The notes: generated from the sequence alone by a model not told the origin. DNA of 28,147 bases from Priapulus caudatus (GCF_000485595.1 NW_014578443.1:4342-32488); one strand, 5' to 3'; positions 9,378-18,440 are shown, counted from the stretch's first letter. Translations and numbers: made by a program.

Positions 9378-10968
9378 AATAAAATAGCCTAACTTCGTGA
9401 AGAACAAGCTCCTCAAGTCGTTAATTAAAGGAACTGAAATAGGTCAGGATGCAATCAGAGAAGCTCTAACAAGCATCAAGCCCTTCAATCCCAAAGTCGC
9501 GAACATCTTCAATGACGCTACGCCACGAAGGATATGGGACATGATCCTAAGTAAGTTCGATAAGTCGCCAACACTAAACATGATGGCACTTGAGCAGTTC
9601 GGACCAGACATAGAAACTCTCATCCAGAAAAATGAACAGAGGAGGGTTAACTACCTTGAGTGGCGAATGACAAGACCAGAGCTAGGAGCTAGGTGAAAAT
9701 GCTCCACCTTAGAGGCCATCAGGCTGAGACAAGAGTCCTCGCAGACTGTGCAGCTTCATGGAGTTACAACGGCATCTCCATTCTAGTTATTTTCCTCATT
9801 TGAACCCTTTCCCAGTGGAAGTTGCAAACATTGTGAGGAGAGAGAAACACCCCACCTCCTGATCCAGGTCCTCGAATACGTAACTAACCAACAAGCTCTC
9901 AATTGGAGAGCAGGTCCAAACATGCCGTGCATAGGGAGCGGGACGGAGGACAAGTCAAATGTCATGTCTAACATCAGAGTCACAAAAGAAGAGTCACGTC
10001 TTGCTGCCCAAATGGCAATGCTGCAACTCAGAGATAGAGTGACCAAGAAGGACTCCAACCTGAGGAGACTTATAGACAAGATCTATAACTCAGTGTCATC
10101 CATTCCTCACGAGGAAGTTATAATTTTAGACGGACATTTTTCAAGGACAGTTCATCATCGGGTCTTCACCATGAATATGGACAGATCATGTTTTGCATCC
10201 ACAAACTCCACAAATCGCACAAACATAAGCATCTCAACAAACCCATTAGGAAGTCTCTCAGAAAGTGAAAGAAACTTTTCGTCTTCTTCCAAGAAGCAAT
10301 GATAACCGGCTCAGAACTCGCCAATCACCACAGCGTCAACAGCTCCTTCTGTTCCGCCTACCATTTCCACATCGGCTGCCAAGATTGTCTGGTGGAAATC
10401 AATGAAGTCCCGCTGGACATCCCGCGTAAACATGTAAAGGTAGTCGCTGCCCCTAAAGAGTTGGTGCTGACGAGGGAGAGTCTCAACAGAGGTGTAGTCC
10501 CGATGATCAAGCTACAACCATCTCATGACATCAAGGACTGGGGAGTCAAGGATCTAGCAAAAATAGCATCCCAGTCTGCAGGATTTTTAGAAATGGGAGT
10601 ATGTGATTCCCACACACAAAGCCCATTCTTCGAGTTTCTCGGAAGAGGTGGGACGAAACAGAATGTGTTCCTGCCGACCGAGCTCCTGTCACATCTCACC
10701 AGGGCCCTGCTGTACCTCGTATCAAAGAAGCTCTGGACATCAACAAGGTTCCTGTCACGGAAAATGGCATTACAAAGGGAGATCACCAAAGAAAAATTGC
10801 TTGAACTTCTAGACAAGGTTCTCATGGATTCATTAGCAGAAAACTCGAAGGCCATTGAACTGTCTACCAGACAGTTACCAGACTACCAGACTATCAGACT
10901 ATCAGACTATCAGACTATCAGACTATCAGACCAATTACCAGACTAATCAGTTCCAACCTGTATAGGCA
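9378..10968 (+). pseudogene. L: L2 copy B: connector and capping domain, broken
   Basis: Near-identical to 20860-22447. The frame starting near 9397 carries L2 homology with a TGA at 9694-9696 (Trp in copy C) and a TAG at 9784-9786 (Glu in copy C). The capping motif A Trp is Ser (RQESS for RQDSW), and YIGSGT reads CIGSGT (9928-9945), while the HR motif is kept (10156-10161). A one-base loss near 10278, shared with copy C, moves the rest to another frame (10299-10946) that begins at FFQEAM. Near 10860 the viral frame runs into an 8-bp tandem repeat, after which LISSNLYRQKK-like sequence reappears (about 10943-10975) just before the LTR tail. Several residues expected for capping are lost, so this copy is dead. 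Confidence 0.85.
10865..10945. repeat. CAGACTAT tandem repeat inside L2 copy B
   Basis: Perfect 8-bp CAGACTAT units from about 10887 to 10931, flanked by degenerate ACCAGACT units. L2 copy A has no such tract at the matching place (about 9235), so the repeat expanded inside the viral sequence. The same tract is in the partner block at about 22344-22424. Confidence 0.9.
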
Positions 10969-11094
10969 GAAGAAGGCACACTCCGACTGGTACGTGTACA
11001 CTGTTCTGATCCGTGTTTGTAATAAAATTGCAATTGCCACCGTTTATACAGCTGTTACGTTCTACTGTCTACGAACCACAAGTTCAACACTACA
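10969..11094 (+). mobile_element. LTR 3' portion of a retrotransposon (copy 1)
   Basis: Shares about 125 bp with 18312-18440 and with 22448-22573, beginning GCAGAAGAAGGCAC and ending in ACTACA. Contains a polyadenylation signal AATAAA (11021-11026). The end in CA, followed at once by a PBS-like TGGCGCC, marks the LTR/internal boundary. The 5' part of the LTR is missing: L2 sequence abuts it directly. Confidence 0.7.
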
Positions 11095-11097
11095 ATT

Positions 11098-11109
11098 TGG
11101 CGCCGTGCC
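11098..11109 (+). promoter_or_regulatory. Primer-binding-site-like motif (copy 1)
   Basis: TGGCGCCGTGCC starts 3 nt after the putative LTR end. LTR retroelements prime on tRNA 3' ends, so a PBS begins with TGG, and TGGCGCC is a common PBS opening. The particular tRNA was not identified. Confidence 0.6.
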
Positions 11110-11210
11110 TGTAAAGAATCTTGGTTTCCTTTTGCGACACCAACTCGAGGTGCTACCACTCTACGATCTAAGTGGCAGAAAGAACTTTGCTATCGTCACT
11201 CGTTTGTCGG

Positions 11211-11323
11211 GTAAGTGAAACAGTAATTCTCGGCTTTGTTTCTTTTTTGCATTTGTGCCGTATGTACATCGTTCTCTCGTCCTATATCACAATTTACCTT
11301 TGCCCGTTTCCCCGTGCGGTAGA
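11211..11323 (+). other. Possible intron in the retroelement leader (copy 1)
   Basis: A GGTAAGT donor-like site (near 11210) and a pyrimidine-rich tract ending in GGTAG directly before ATGACAG (11324) frame about 110 bp. If spliced, the leader would join to the gag-like start. Further GTAAGT sites occur near 12041 and 12472. The partner block has the same sites. Prediction from consensus only. Confidence 0.3.
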
Positions 11324-11725
11324 ATGACAGAAGCCACGTTCGAATCTCTTACGAGGGTGTTTAGTGAAGATCTTAAACCTTCTATGAAAAGCGTAGCCGA
11401 ACGATTTACGAGGGGTTTAAGGATAGCGGAGGTTCGACAGAGTATTCCTAAGTTTATGGGGAATAAAGCTTTATTGGGACCTAGGTGTCAGCAGTGGATT
11501 AATCAGTTAACGTGGGCACATTTGGAGTTGTATTTAACGGTTACGGAATTCAAAAATTTAGCAATAAGCACCTTGGGACCCCGTCGTCTGTTAATAGATG
11601 ATCCGGAGATGATGTGGTATATTTTGTACAAGGCTCTACAATCACGCTATAAAGACCCTATGACGAAACTTTCGGCTCAAAACTCGTTAAAGCAATTTCG
11701 CCAAGAAAAAGGAGAGTCTATGTAA
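11324..11725 (+). CDS. Gag-like ORF 1, truncated (copy 1)
   Basis: About 133 codons from ATG 11324 to the TAA at 11723-11725. The frame is open further upstream (to 11255), but the later ATG is better placed, just after the leader. The C-terminal half has the layout of a retrotransposon gag/capsid domain: a WxxL helix region, then LYKALQSRYKDP and QNSLKQFRQEKGESM. It stops exactly where gag proteins normally continue past GES(M), so the capsid is cut short. No zinc knuckle, protease, reverse transcriptase or integrase follows. Its exact copy is at 22803-23204. It sits downstream of the LTR tail and PBS-like motif, which supports a retroelement origin. Confidence 0.6.
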   Translation: MTEATFESLTRVFSEDLKPSMKSVAERFTRGLRIAEVRQSIPKFMGNKALLGPRCQQWINQLTWAHLELYLTVTEFKNLAISTLGPRRLLIDDPEMMWYILYKALQSRYKDPMTKLSAQNSLKQFRQEKGESM

Positions 11726-12679
11726 TACAGAAATATGTACAATTTAATAATAATCGAAAATAGCAAATGGCATACGTATTTGTCATCAACAGCGCACGTA
11801 CAAGGACAGAAGCAGAGATGCGTAATTGGTCCGTTGGTAAGGGCGTGACCACGAGACGAGGCAGCCAATGAGCGCGGGCGGTATGTGACCCGCGTGCCCA
11901 GGTCTAAGACAATGGGCACAACGCGGATACCTAAACGTTTGCATCTATGTTTGTCGGGACTCTCTCTACTATTTGCAATCAACCTACATACGTATCATTT
12001 CTACTGTTGCTGCCACCGTTGTCCGCATCACCGTTCTATATGTAAGTTATGCTTATGCTGCGTACCTTTCTGTTCACGTTGATGACTGGTACATGGGCGT
12101 CCATGTTAGTATAGTGATGTGCATTAAAGATGTCGTTATACTCTAGATACGTATCTCAAACTTCCGTTATTTATATACACCTATGATTAGTCATTTAGTA
12201 ACGATCATATACGCGAACCCTATGCAATCACGAGAGTACAACTAATACCAGTACGCCCAGCATTACAATGGTGCTTGGTAACCAGCGCGTATGTTGCTAA
12301 ATGTTATTCATAACTGTTTAGGTATGTCTTCTGTCATATTTATGTTCTAACCTATGTTTTGTTTGTGTCGAGTGTTACCGTCGTCAATGCTGCCGTGAAC
12401 ATAGAGTCGACCGCGTACTGGCTCAGCAGATCTGAGGCGTCTTTGTCTACCGCCATCGTCGCATCATGTTGTAAGTGTATTATTATTTACTTATAGAACT
12501 ACGGAGCTAATCTGTATATTTTTGTATGGCTGAATTTACCGTCTAATCTATTCTTATTCCGTGTACCGTATTCCGTGCATTTTGTGATCTGCATCGGCTA
12601 CGTTGCCTTTTGGGGGTTTCTGTTTACGGAATAGAACTTCAGTATACACGTTTTAAGAGCTACTCGACGCCCAGACCCT
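11726..12679 (+). mobile_element. Non-coding retroelement sequence with U3-like segment (copy 1)
   Basis: No convincing gene. 12081-12250 resembles 17148-17315 (shared patches such as ATTAAAGATGT, ACTCTA, ATACGT and TATATACGCG), which is the 5' part of the third retroelement copy and may be LTR U3 sequence. Short ORFs rich in His and Cys (11885-12082) look accidental. Two GTAAGT donor-like sites lie in this interval. 12600-12679 leads without a stop into gag-like ORF 2. Confidence 0.55.
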
Positions 12680-13258
12680 TTGACAACGACTCTGTCTGAC
12701 ATTAATATAGACAAACCGATCAACTCGACACAGTCGTCTGATGATGATGTTAGTTTTCCGGACAGTTCTTTTAAATTGTTGCTACGAGAAATTCGATCGT
12801 TAGTTTTGCTTGGCCGTGATCAACCGTTTGACGGGACAGACAATACTCCGATATCTTTTGGAGAATGGTTGACACATTTAGAGCAGTTATTTTTAATTTT
12901 AAATAAACATGATGATATGCGTCGTGTGCGCCTGGCTTTGAGATTGCTGTCTGGCGAGCCAGCGAAATATCTGGCAGAGGTTCTTAGTATACACCCATCT
13001 ATTTCTTGGGCGCATCTTTTACAAATTTTTCCACAACGCTATTCAGATGCCGCAGAAGCAGCAATCGCCTTGCAAAAATTTAAGCGGGCTCGACAGAAAC
13101 AGGGGGAATCTATACAATCCTTTGCGAAAAGGTTGGAAGCGAATTCGCGCATAGCGTTTGGGGTTCCATTGGATAGTGATCTTAATCCTAATTCTCGCAT
13201 GACGGATCAGTTTGTCAATTGTATAATAAGTGATAATTTACGTAGAACACGCATGTAA
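12680..13258 (+). CDS. Gag-like ORF 2 (copy 1)
   Basis: 192 codons ending in TAA 13256-13258; the first codon used is TTG (12680), and the frame is open upstream, so the true start or a splice entry is uncertain. It fits a Retrotrans_gag-type capsid domain: an acidic, Ser-rich N-terminus (residues 1-40), [20 protein letters not shown] (about 54-73), helices with [15 protein letters not shown], then [12 protein letters not shown] and [22 protein letters not shown] (about 126-160). It differs from gag-like ORF 1 and may come from another element or a second gag segment. No zinc knuckle or pol follows; L1 sequence starts within 1-2 nt of the stop. The copy at 24159-24737 differs by one visible base (Arg to Gly in FKRARQ). 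Confidence 0.7.
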   Translation: MTTTLSDINIDKPINSTQSSDDDVSFPDSSFKLLLREIRSLVLLGRDQPFDGTDNTPISFGEWLTHLEQLFLILNKHDDMRRVRLALRLLSGEPAKYLAEVLSIHPSISWAHLLQIFPQRYSDAAEAAIALQKFKRARQKQGESIQSFAKRLEANSRIAFGVPLDSDLNPNSRMTDQFVNCIISDNLRRTRM

Positions 13259-14405
13259 GCACGCTTGCTCAAGGAGACAATCAAGTCATCTGCACACACT
13301 ACAAGATTCCCAACGTACAAACATTAGAAGAAAGAAAGCCCTTAATTGATGGTGTAGTCAAGAACAATGGCACAATCATGAATGCGGTAGTAGAAGGAAC
13401 AAAGAAACTTTATCAACGAAAGTGAGACTATACAATCTGCGGACTATATGAACTATGGGAAAGTGCCCATATTTAGAGGGAATATATTACCCCTAGTTAC
13501 CAAGAGATAGGATGACTTGTGTAACAAACGACCAAATCCCCTCTTTCGCGAATGTCCTCTCAGCAGTGTCAACTAATGCCCTGACTATTTCACAAAGCAG
13601 TGCTGTCGTTGATGACTCTATACATTTCTATGTTATATTTGGCTTGATGTGTGTAGCCATAGTGTCAGATCACAATCCATTGAGTCAAGGTAAGATCAAG
13701 TGGTTAAAGACACTCTCTGAAGATGAGTGGAAAAAGACATATCTAACATCAGAGTCCTCTTTTTATACCTTTCTATCGGTGGTTTGTCCGGGACATCACT
13801 AACTAGGTTCCTCATGAGACAGTTTCCTGATCCAGTCACGGAGTCATTAGCTTTTTGGAAACAAATCCATAAAATCACCCGATGATTAAGACAGTGGCGG
13901 AAGAAACTGGATACTGCTTCGAAACCAAGTACGAGAACAACTGATATTTGATGTACACAACATTCGAAACTCTCTCTTTCGTGCTGTAATTCAAAACCTC
14001 GAACAAGAAGAAATGGGGCTGTACTCTTTCCTCATGAGCATAGAACCTCTCTTTCCGAGATTCATTAGTGAGTTCAAATCTGGAACCTTTTTAGGGATCT
14101 CTGAGGAGATAATAGGACTGTTCGATAATTCTGTCACCATGAGAAAGATGTTTGCAAGAAAATTCTGTACGGAAATCGCCGGATTAATGATTAAGAGTGA
14201 GCTCAAATTGATCTCTATTTTGTCCAATCAAGGAGATCCACAAGCTGTCGAACCTATGTGGGAATGCTCAGCGTCTCATGCTGATCAATTGAGGGTTATC
14301 ATGATCAATCATGGGGCAAAAAAGTCTATGGTGCTACAGTACCCCATCCCATAGAATTAGTCAATATGGTTGACACAGATGGCTCAGCATGTCACGAATG
14401 TCTAA
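13259..14405 (+). pseudogene. L: L1 copy 2, polymerase motif C to capping domain
   Basis: Starts abruptly at TLAQGDNQ (GDNQ 13273-13284, intact), with no polymerase motifs A or B upstream: gag-like ORF 2 ends immediately before it. Frames break near 13410 (bases lost after AAGAAACTT), near 13505 (premature TAG), at 13803 (TAA) and elsewhere. Compared with copy 3, about 94 bp is missing at 13914. A well-kept frame runs from 14013 (EEMGLYSFL...). The first capping motif (RxxxW) is destroyed by an insertion near 14300. The copy runs into the 25-N gap. Short tracts are identical to copy 3 (13270-13408; about 14220-14400), while others differ as much as copies from different viruses would. Confidence 0.85.
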
Positions 14406-14430
14406 NNNNNNNNNNNNNNNNNNNNNNNNN
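14406..14430. other. Assembly gap (25 N)
   Basis: Exactly 25 N within L1 copy 2. A fixed small number suggests a placeholder gap rather than a measured one. Sequence on the two sides does not belong to the same viral segment (capping domain on the left, a methyltransferase fragment on the right). Confidence 0.98.
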
Positions 14431-14697
14431 AAGACTTGACACCGGAATCACAACTAACAAAACCACACCAGCAGAGACCGGAAGGAGCTATGCTAAGGGG
14501 TCTTAATGATCTCTTGAAGCCAATCGGATCCACATCGTCAGGGTACAAGTAGATCCAACTATATAAGAAGATGGTAGACCAAGGAGGCACAATAAAGTAT
14601 CTATTTGCACTAGGGGATGGATCAGGAGACTGTTCATCACTATTCATCCGGCACCGTCTCTATGTGAATCCCACCTTGGAAAAATACATCAATATGC
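14431..14697 (+). pseudogene. L: Methyltransferase fragment of a mononegavirus L, probably L2-like
   Basis: One frame reads RGLNDLLKPIGSTSSGYK, a TAG, then YKKMVDQGGTIKYLFALGDGSG and on to TAA near 14698. The LGDGSG block matches the SAM-binding motif of L domain VI, and the preceding GSTSSGYK segment is typical for the region just before it. The wording differs from L1 (CGGDGSGG), so it probably belongs to L2 or a third L. Here it sits out of order, inside the L1 capping domain, between the N gap and a dispersed repeat. Either it was inserted or it is misassembled. Confidence 0.6.
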
Positions 14698-14868
14698 TGT
14701 AACGTTGAAATAATGAAGATGTACACAGAGTTGTGTTCAACAAAGGGATCATTATATTGAATCAAAACGTATAAACACAATTCATAGCAGCAAAGCACGC
14801 ACACCCGTGCGTGCTCGCAGGGGCCGCATCCGCCAACCGCACACAACCAGTCTCCTCCACGAAACAAA
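14698..14868. repeat. Dispersed CA-repeat family R1, partial copy 1
   Basis: From TGTAACGTTGAAATAATGAAG to about AACCAGTCTCC it matches 27761-27920 with few differences. It lacks the 3' half and the CA tract, and joins L1 sequence directly near 14868. It contains the GC-rich segment GCACACCCGTGCGTGC, which is shared by all copies and can form a small hairpin. Confidence 0.8.
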
Positions 14869-16131
14869 GTACATCTCTGTCAACTTTAGAGCTCATGTGA
14901 ATCTAGATGTGGGATCCCGAGGGCCTCTCCCAGCATACTTGGGGTCATCTACTTCAGAGGGGACCTCTCTATTCCACCATTGGGTCAAAAAGATGGACGA
15001 AACACTCCTCAAGAAAGCACCCAGACTGAGAACAGCCATCAATTGGTTTGTTAACCCTGACTCAAACCTAGGCCGATCTATATACAACAACTTGAACTTT
15101 GTCACTGGAATGGATTAGACAGAATTACAATCAGGGTTCTCTATAACAAGATCTGCTCTACATAGATTCGGTAGCAGTGCAGGAGGATTTGCCTCCATCA
15201 GTCATACACTATTACCATACCTATCTGTCACCACAGACTCTAACCATCAGATGAGAGCTGTCAATCACGACTTCATGTACCAGTCTCCAATGCTGTACAG
15301 CCAGCTAGTTGCAGTAGAGAAAATTTACAATGACTCAACAAATTACCGGAACTTCTACTTCCACTTCTCATGTGGAGATTGTGTACGAGAGATCGAAGAA
15401 ATGACGCTAGAATCCCGAGAACCGTATGATCCCCCCTCTACTGCAAATGTAATCTCCCCTGATGATAGAACATCCCCTAGAATGGTGCAATACTACAACC
15501 GAAATAGACCTGAAGGAAGAAGATTGGGAGGGACTTTCCGAGGCTGAAAGAAGTTTCCATAGTGGGTTAGGGATTCAGAGAAATTCAGACTGTGTTGTTG
15601 ACAAACAAGCACGAAATTCCCAGTTCATATCCTCTGGCTGACAAAGATATTGGATCCTTGTTGAAACAATATTTTGAAACCTTCCACACAAGTGCCAGAT
15701 CTCAATCTAGAATCATCAAACAGTGGAGCAAAACCATTTGGATATTCTCGGACTTCCGTGGACCAAAATGGACTGGATTTCTGCTGTGTGCAAAATAGAT
15801 CAGTAGAATAATGCGCCAAGGAAACTTCCCCTCAGAGAGCAACAAACGTCTTCGGAGCTATAAGGACATCTTGAAACACTAACTTAACTCAGATACGGCA
15901 GAAGGACCAGATGCACAGCTAACGGAGATGGAGAACACTCTCATCAGGTCAGCGAAAATTAGCCTTCGCACCACACCTCGACAATTAAGACATGCCGTCA
16001 AAGAAATAAACAAAAAATCAGACACACCGTTGCAAGAGACAAGTACAACCAGCTGGAAAAGAAAACCTCAAAGGTCACCGACAGCCCACGAGATCTGGAT
16101 GTCTAGTCAAGTCTCTGTAGATGATACTATG
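14869..16131 (+). pseudogene. L: L1 copy 2 continued, capping domain to pre-methyltransferase
   Basis: Resumes at YISVNF. Shows AYLGSST (capping motif B, about 14934-14954), INWF (about 15041), a TAG at 15116-15118 at the position where copy 3 has Trp, an intact HR motif (15161-15166) and DFMYQSPML. An extra C near 15456 shifts the frame. About 290 bp present in copy 3 (roughly 26785-27060) is deleted at 15570-15585. Further nonsense changes lie near 15796 (Glu to TAG) and 15880 (Tyr to TAA). The sequence ends at ATGCCACA (16131), where copy 3 goes on with AGTACCCTG, and a CA-ending repeat takes over. No active-site methyltransferase sequence remains. Confidence 0.85.
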
Positions 16132-16374
16132 CCACACCCGTGCGTGCTTCGCAGGGGCCGCATCCGCCAACCGCACACAACCAGGCTCCACCCCAAAACA
16201 AAGGACGCGCACACGCGCACAACCGCGTGTGCTTGCTATCGCGATCACAAGCAGACTCCCTGACTCCTCCATCTCTATCCCCTTGTTTCCTTCCCCGCCT
16301 ACCACACATCTGTCCCCCACATGTCACCAACTCACGGTCCTACGAACTTACCCCAATTTCACACACACACACAC

Positions 16375-16430
<56 letters not shown>

Positions 16431-16435
16431 TCAGA
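16132..16435. repeat. Dispersed CA-repeat family R1, copy 2, with (CA)n
   Basis: Starts inside the repeat at CACCCGTGCGTGCT, compared with 27866 onward. It contains a near-perfect hairpin (16209-16218 with 16223-16232, one mismatch, loop ACAA), a pyrimidine-rich part (CTCCATCTCTATCCCC) and an almost pure CA microsatellite at 16362-16429 with one CG interruption. The junction with L1 copy 2 has CACA microhomology. Long peptides in this interval are translations of the microsatellite, not genes. Confidence 0.85.
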
Positions 16436-16445
16436 AACCACAAAC

Positions 16446-17040
16446 CCCAACCACCCTCTTCTGAACCACATAAAAGCTATGACATGGCCGACACCAAAAT
16501 AAGATCTTGGATATTGGTGATACTTGGAACACACTCCCACTACTCGCCTGTTTTGAAATTCCTCAAGCTTTAAACCCCGCAATCATGTACGCAGACAAGA
16601 GTCACTCAATGAGTAGAAGCATGGTCATTAATCATGTAACCCTACGAACCCCTGGACCGATACCCTCTCTAAAAGTCCTAAAATCAGCTCTATCTAAGGA
16701 ACGTACAAACGTCACAGAGTTCTTAGCAGGAGTAGACAAAAATGGACTAACCCAGGAAGAACTTGTAATCGGACTAAGAGCAAAGGAAAAGGAAGTCAAA
16801 ATATCTGGACGATTTTTCTCGCTTATGTCTTGGGAACTACGTAAGTACTTTGTGATCACGGAATATCTAATCAAAGAATACTATGTACCGCTGTTTAAAG
16901 GGTTAACTATGGCAGACAATATGACTACAGTTATAAAGAAAATGATAGACAGTTCTCTAGAACAAGGACTCACTGACTACTCCCAGATCACAATCGCAAA
17001 TCACATTGACTATGAGAAATGGAATAACCATCAAAGCTCC
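16446..17040 (+). pseudogene. L: L1 copy 4, polymerase segment ending just after motif A
   Basis: Begins near [19 protein letters not shown] (about 16440-16500); a frameshift near 16503 leads to the frame at 16507-17043. It then shows ADKSHSM, the basic pre-A segment ([18 protein letters not shown]) and motif [11 protein letters not shown] (about 17007-17036). The viral sequence stops right after NHQ at 17040. It is about 80 percent identical to copy 1 at protein level or better, with mostly third-base differences, which suggests that the copies come from different virus genomes or from ancient divergence rather than from decay alone. The next part of L1 (from motif C) is found 7.7 kb downstream at 24738, so copies 4 and 3 are plausibly one element split by later insertions, with motif B missing. 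Confidence 0.88.
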
Positions 17041-18440
17041 TGAACGAACTAATAACAAAGTAATTTGCGTGCGTATCCAAGATCCATCGTTTAGATACGT
17101 AAAAAGTTATGTTTCGTGCCGCGTAAACCTATGTACACGTTTCTGCCTTGTTCATGGGCGTATACGTTAGTTTAGGTTATGGTTATTAAAGATGTGGTTG
17201 TACTCTAAATACGTAAGTCACCCTTAAGTAATTTATATACGCATATGACAGACGTTTAGTACCAAGCATATACGCGACCACTATACGATCACGATAATAA
17301 GACAATGATATAACCCTCATTACAGGAGGCTGGACCCTCAGATGAAGCCACCGACGACCTGGAGGACCATGCAAACTCCGAGAATGCAGGCTGTCTCGGA
17401 AACCATGGACCAGGAGGCTGGAACCTCAGCTCATTCACGGAGCAAGTAACGATCTCGATCCTGAGAGAACACTAATATCACAGCTAGTAACTATGTTCTT
17501 ATCCGACCCATGCGTCGCGATTTGGGGATGTTTCAGTGTAGCGGACCTTCCAGCGCTCCCGTGCGACTACGGCCGGTTGAGGGTCAGGTACGAAGGGCCC
17601 GTTGGGCAGTATTCGGTCGACAATCGCAACATTGTTCTAATTACGGATGACCAACAAGGTGCATTATAGGTGAAGGGCAGGGCTATTATATTCAATCTCC
17701 TCTTGTTCAAAATCAATGAACGTTCACTTTTCTATACCTCAGGCGACGCTCGTTCACTCGACTATGCTGGTGCCATGGATCTTCCGTTGTATCTTGGGAC
17801 GCAAATGTCCTATCTTCATTATACGGCTGCGCAAGATCGTCACCAGATAGTATCCAGACTCAGTGTTGATCTATGCCGTGTCGAGCGCAGTCTTACTGAA
17901 CACGCTCGCAATTCTGAGGTCGGAGCCCGATGTCATCTCTCACATACAATATAATGATGTGATGGGTGAAGAAATTAGTGTAGTACGCTCTTTTAGCCAG
18001 GCAATTAATCAGGTAAATCTTCAGCGACGGTGGCGAAGGACACAGAAGTCATTAGGTGCATACTTTAAGAGCACACATAATTCAACGAGACAGTACGCAT
18101 TCCAAAATGGTACAAACACATTAACTTAAACAAATATGCAACACGGTTTGCCAACCGCCCATCATTATGCAAGCTCGGTGCCTGGTACCTCTCAAACAGA
18201 ATCGCCAGCCGGTCGTTACATCCACTAGTCGCGCCATAAATTAAAAAATCTAATTTAGGTCGCGATGGACGCGCATACGGTTCAAAAAGGGTAGGTTTTA
18301 GGAGAAACAGAGCAGAAGAAGGCACCCCCCGACTGGTACGTGTACACTGTTTTGATCCGTGTTTGTAATAAAATTGAAATTGTCACCGTTTATACAACTG
18401 TTAAGTTCTACTGTCTACGAACCACAAGTTCAAAACTACA
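17041..18440 (+). mobile_element. Third retroelement copy, possible long LTR with insertion
   Basis: Begins with TG at 17041, directly after the L1 break, and ends with ACTACA at 18440, directly before L2 copy C. 17148-17315 resembles 12081-12250, and 18312-18440 resembles the LTR tails at 10969-11094 and 22448-22573 (AATAAA at 18367-18372). A CAGGAGGCTGGA motif is repeated at 17324 and 17411. A solitary LTR of 1.4 kb or a composite remnant would both fit. No target-site duplication is seen, and the flanks belong to different viral lineages, as expected if later rearrangement removed it. Confidence 0.55.
17493..17954 (+). pseudogene. Unrecognised ORF with an internal TAG, inside the third retroelement
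   Basis: One frame is open from ATG 17493 to the TAA at 17952-17954 except for a TAG at 17667-17669. It has a WGCF segment near the N-terminus, an alternating hydrophobic/polar pattern resembling a beta-rich extracellular protein, and a C-terminal part with HYTAAQDRHQIVSRL and DLCRVERSL. A second frame (17863-18129) overlaps its end and may continue it after a frameshift (about 17900). I do not recognise the family. Position between LTR-like sequences and the general look leave an envelope-type retroelement protein possible, but this is a guess. It is absent from the two LTR/gag blocks. Confidence 0.3.

Larger units (their letters stand above)
9378..13258. repeat. Duplicated block, copy 1 of 2 (partner 20860-24737)
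   Basis: 3.88 kb containing L2 capping sequence, 8-bp tandem repeat, LTR tail, PBS-like motif and two gag-like ORFs. It matches 20860-24737 almost base for base from about 10037 to 13258 (an offset of 11479; one of the few differences is AAGCGGG against AAGGGGG near 13084), apart from two divergent patches (about 9935-10030 and 10563-10675). The offset changes from 11482 to 11479 near 9641 because of a 3-nt indel. Homology continues beyond 13258 into L1. Confidence 0.92.

Noticed and set aside
10523-10855. Minus-strand 110-codon ORF, also at 22002-22334
   Set aside because: Shadow of the L2 capping frame; no similarity or codon pattern of its own.
10887-10931. CRISPR-like array
   Set aside because: Units of 8 bp without spacers; a plain tandem repeat in eukaryotic DNA.
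11885-12082. Small Cys/His-rich ORF as a zinc-knuckle protein (copy also at 23364-23561)
   Set aside because: The CCHC spacing (C-x2-C-x4-H-x4-C) is not found; it is probably accidental.
16121-16582. ORFs on both strands through the CA microsatellite (His-Thr and Cys-Val repeats)
   Set aside because: They are translations of (CA)n; only the last 20 or so codons of one frame (about 16440-16500) are L1.
17041-18440. Target-site duplication for the third retroelement
   Set aside because: The bases before 17041 and after 18440 do not match and belong to different viral lineages.
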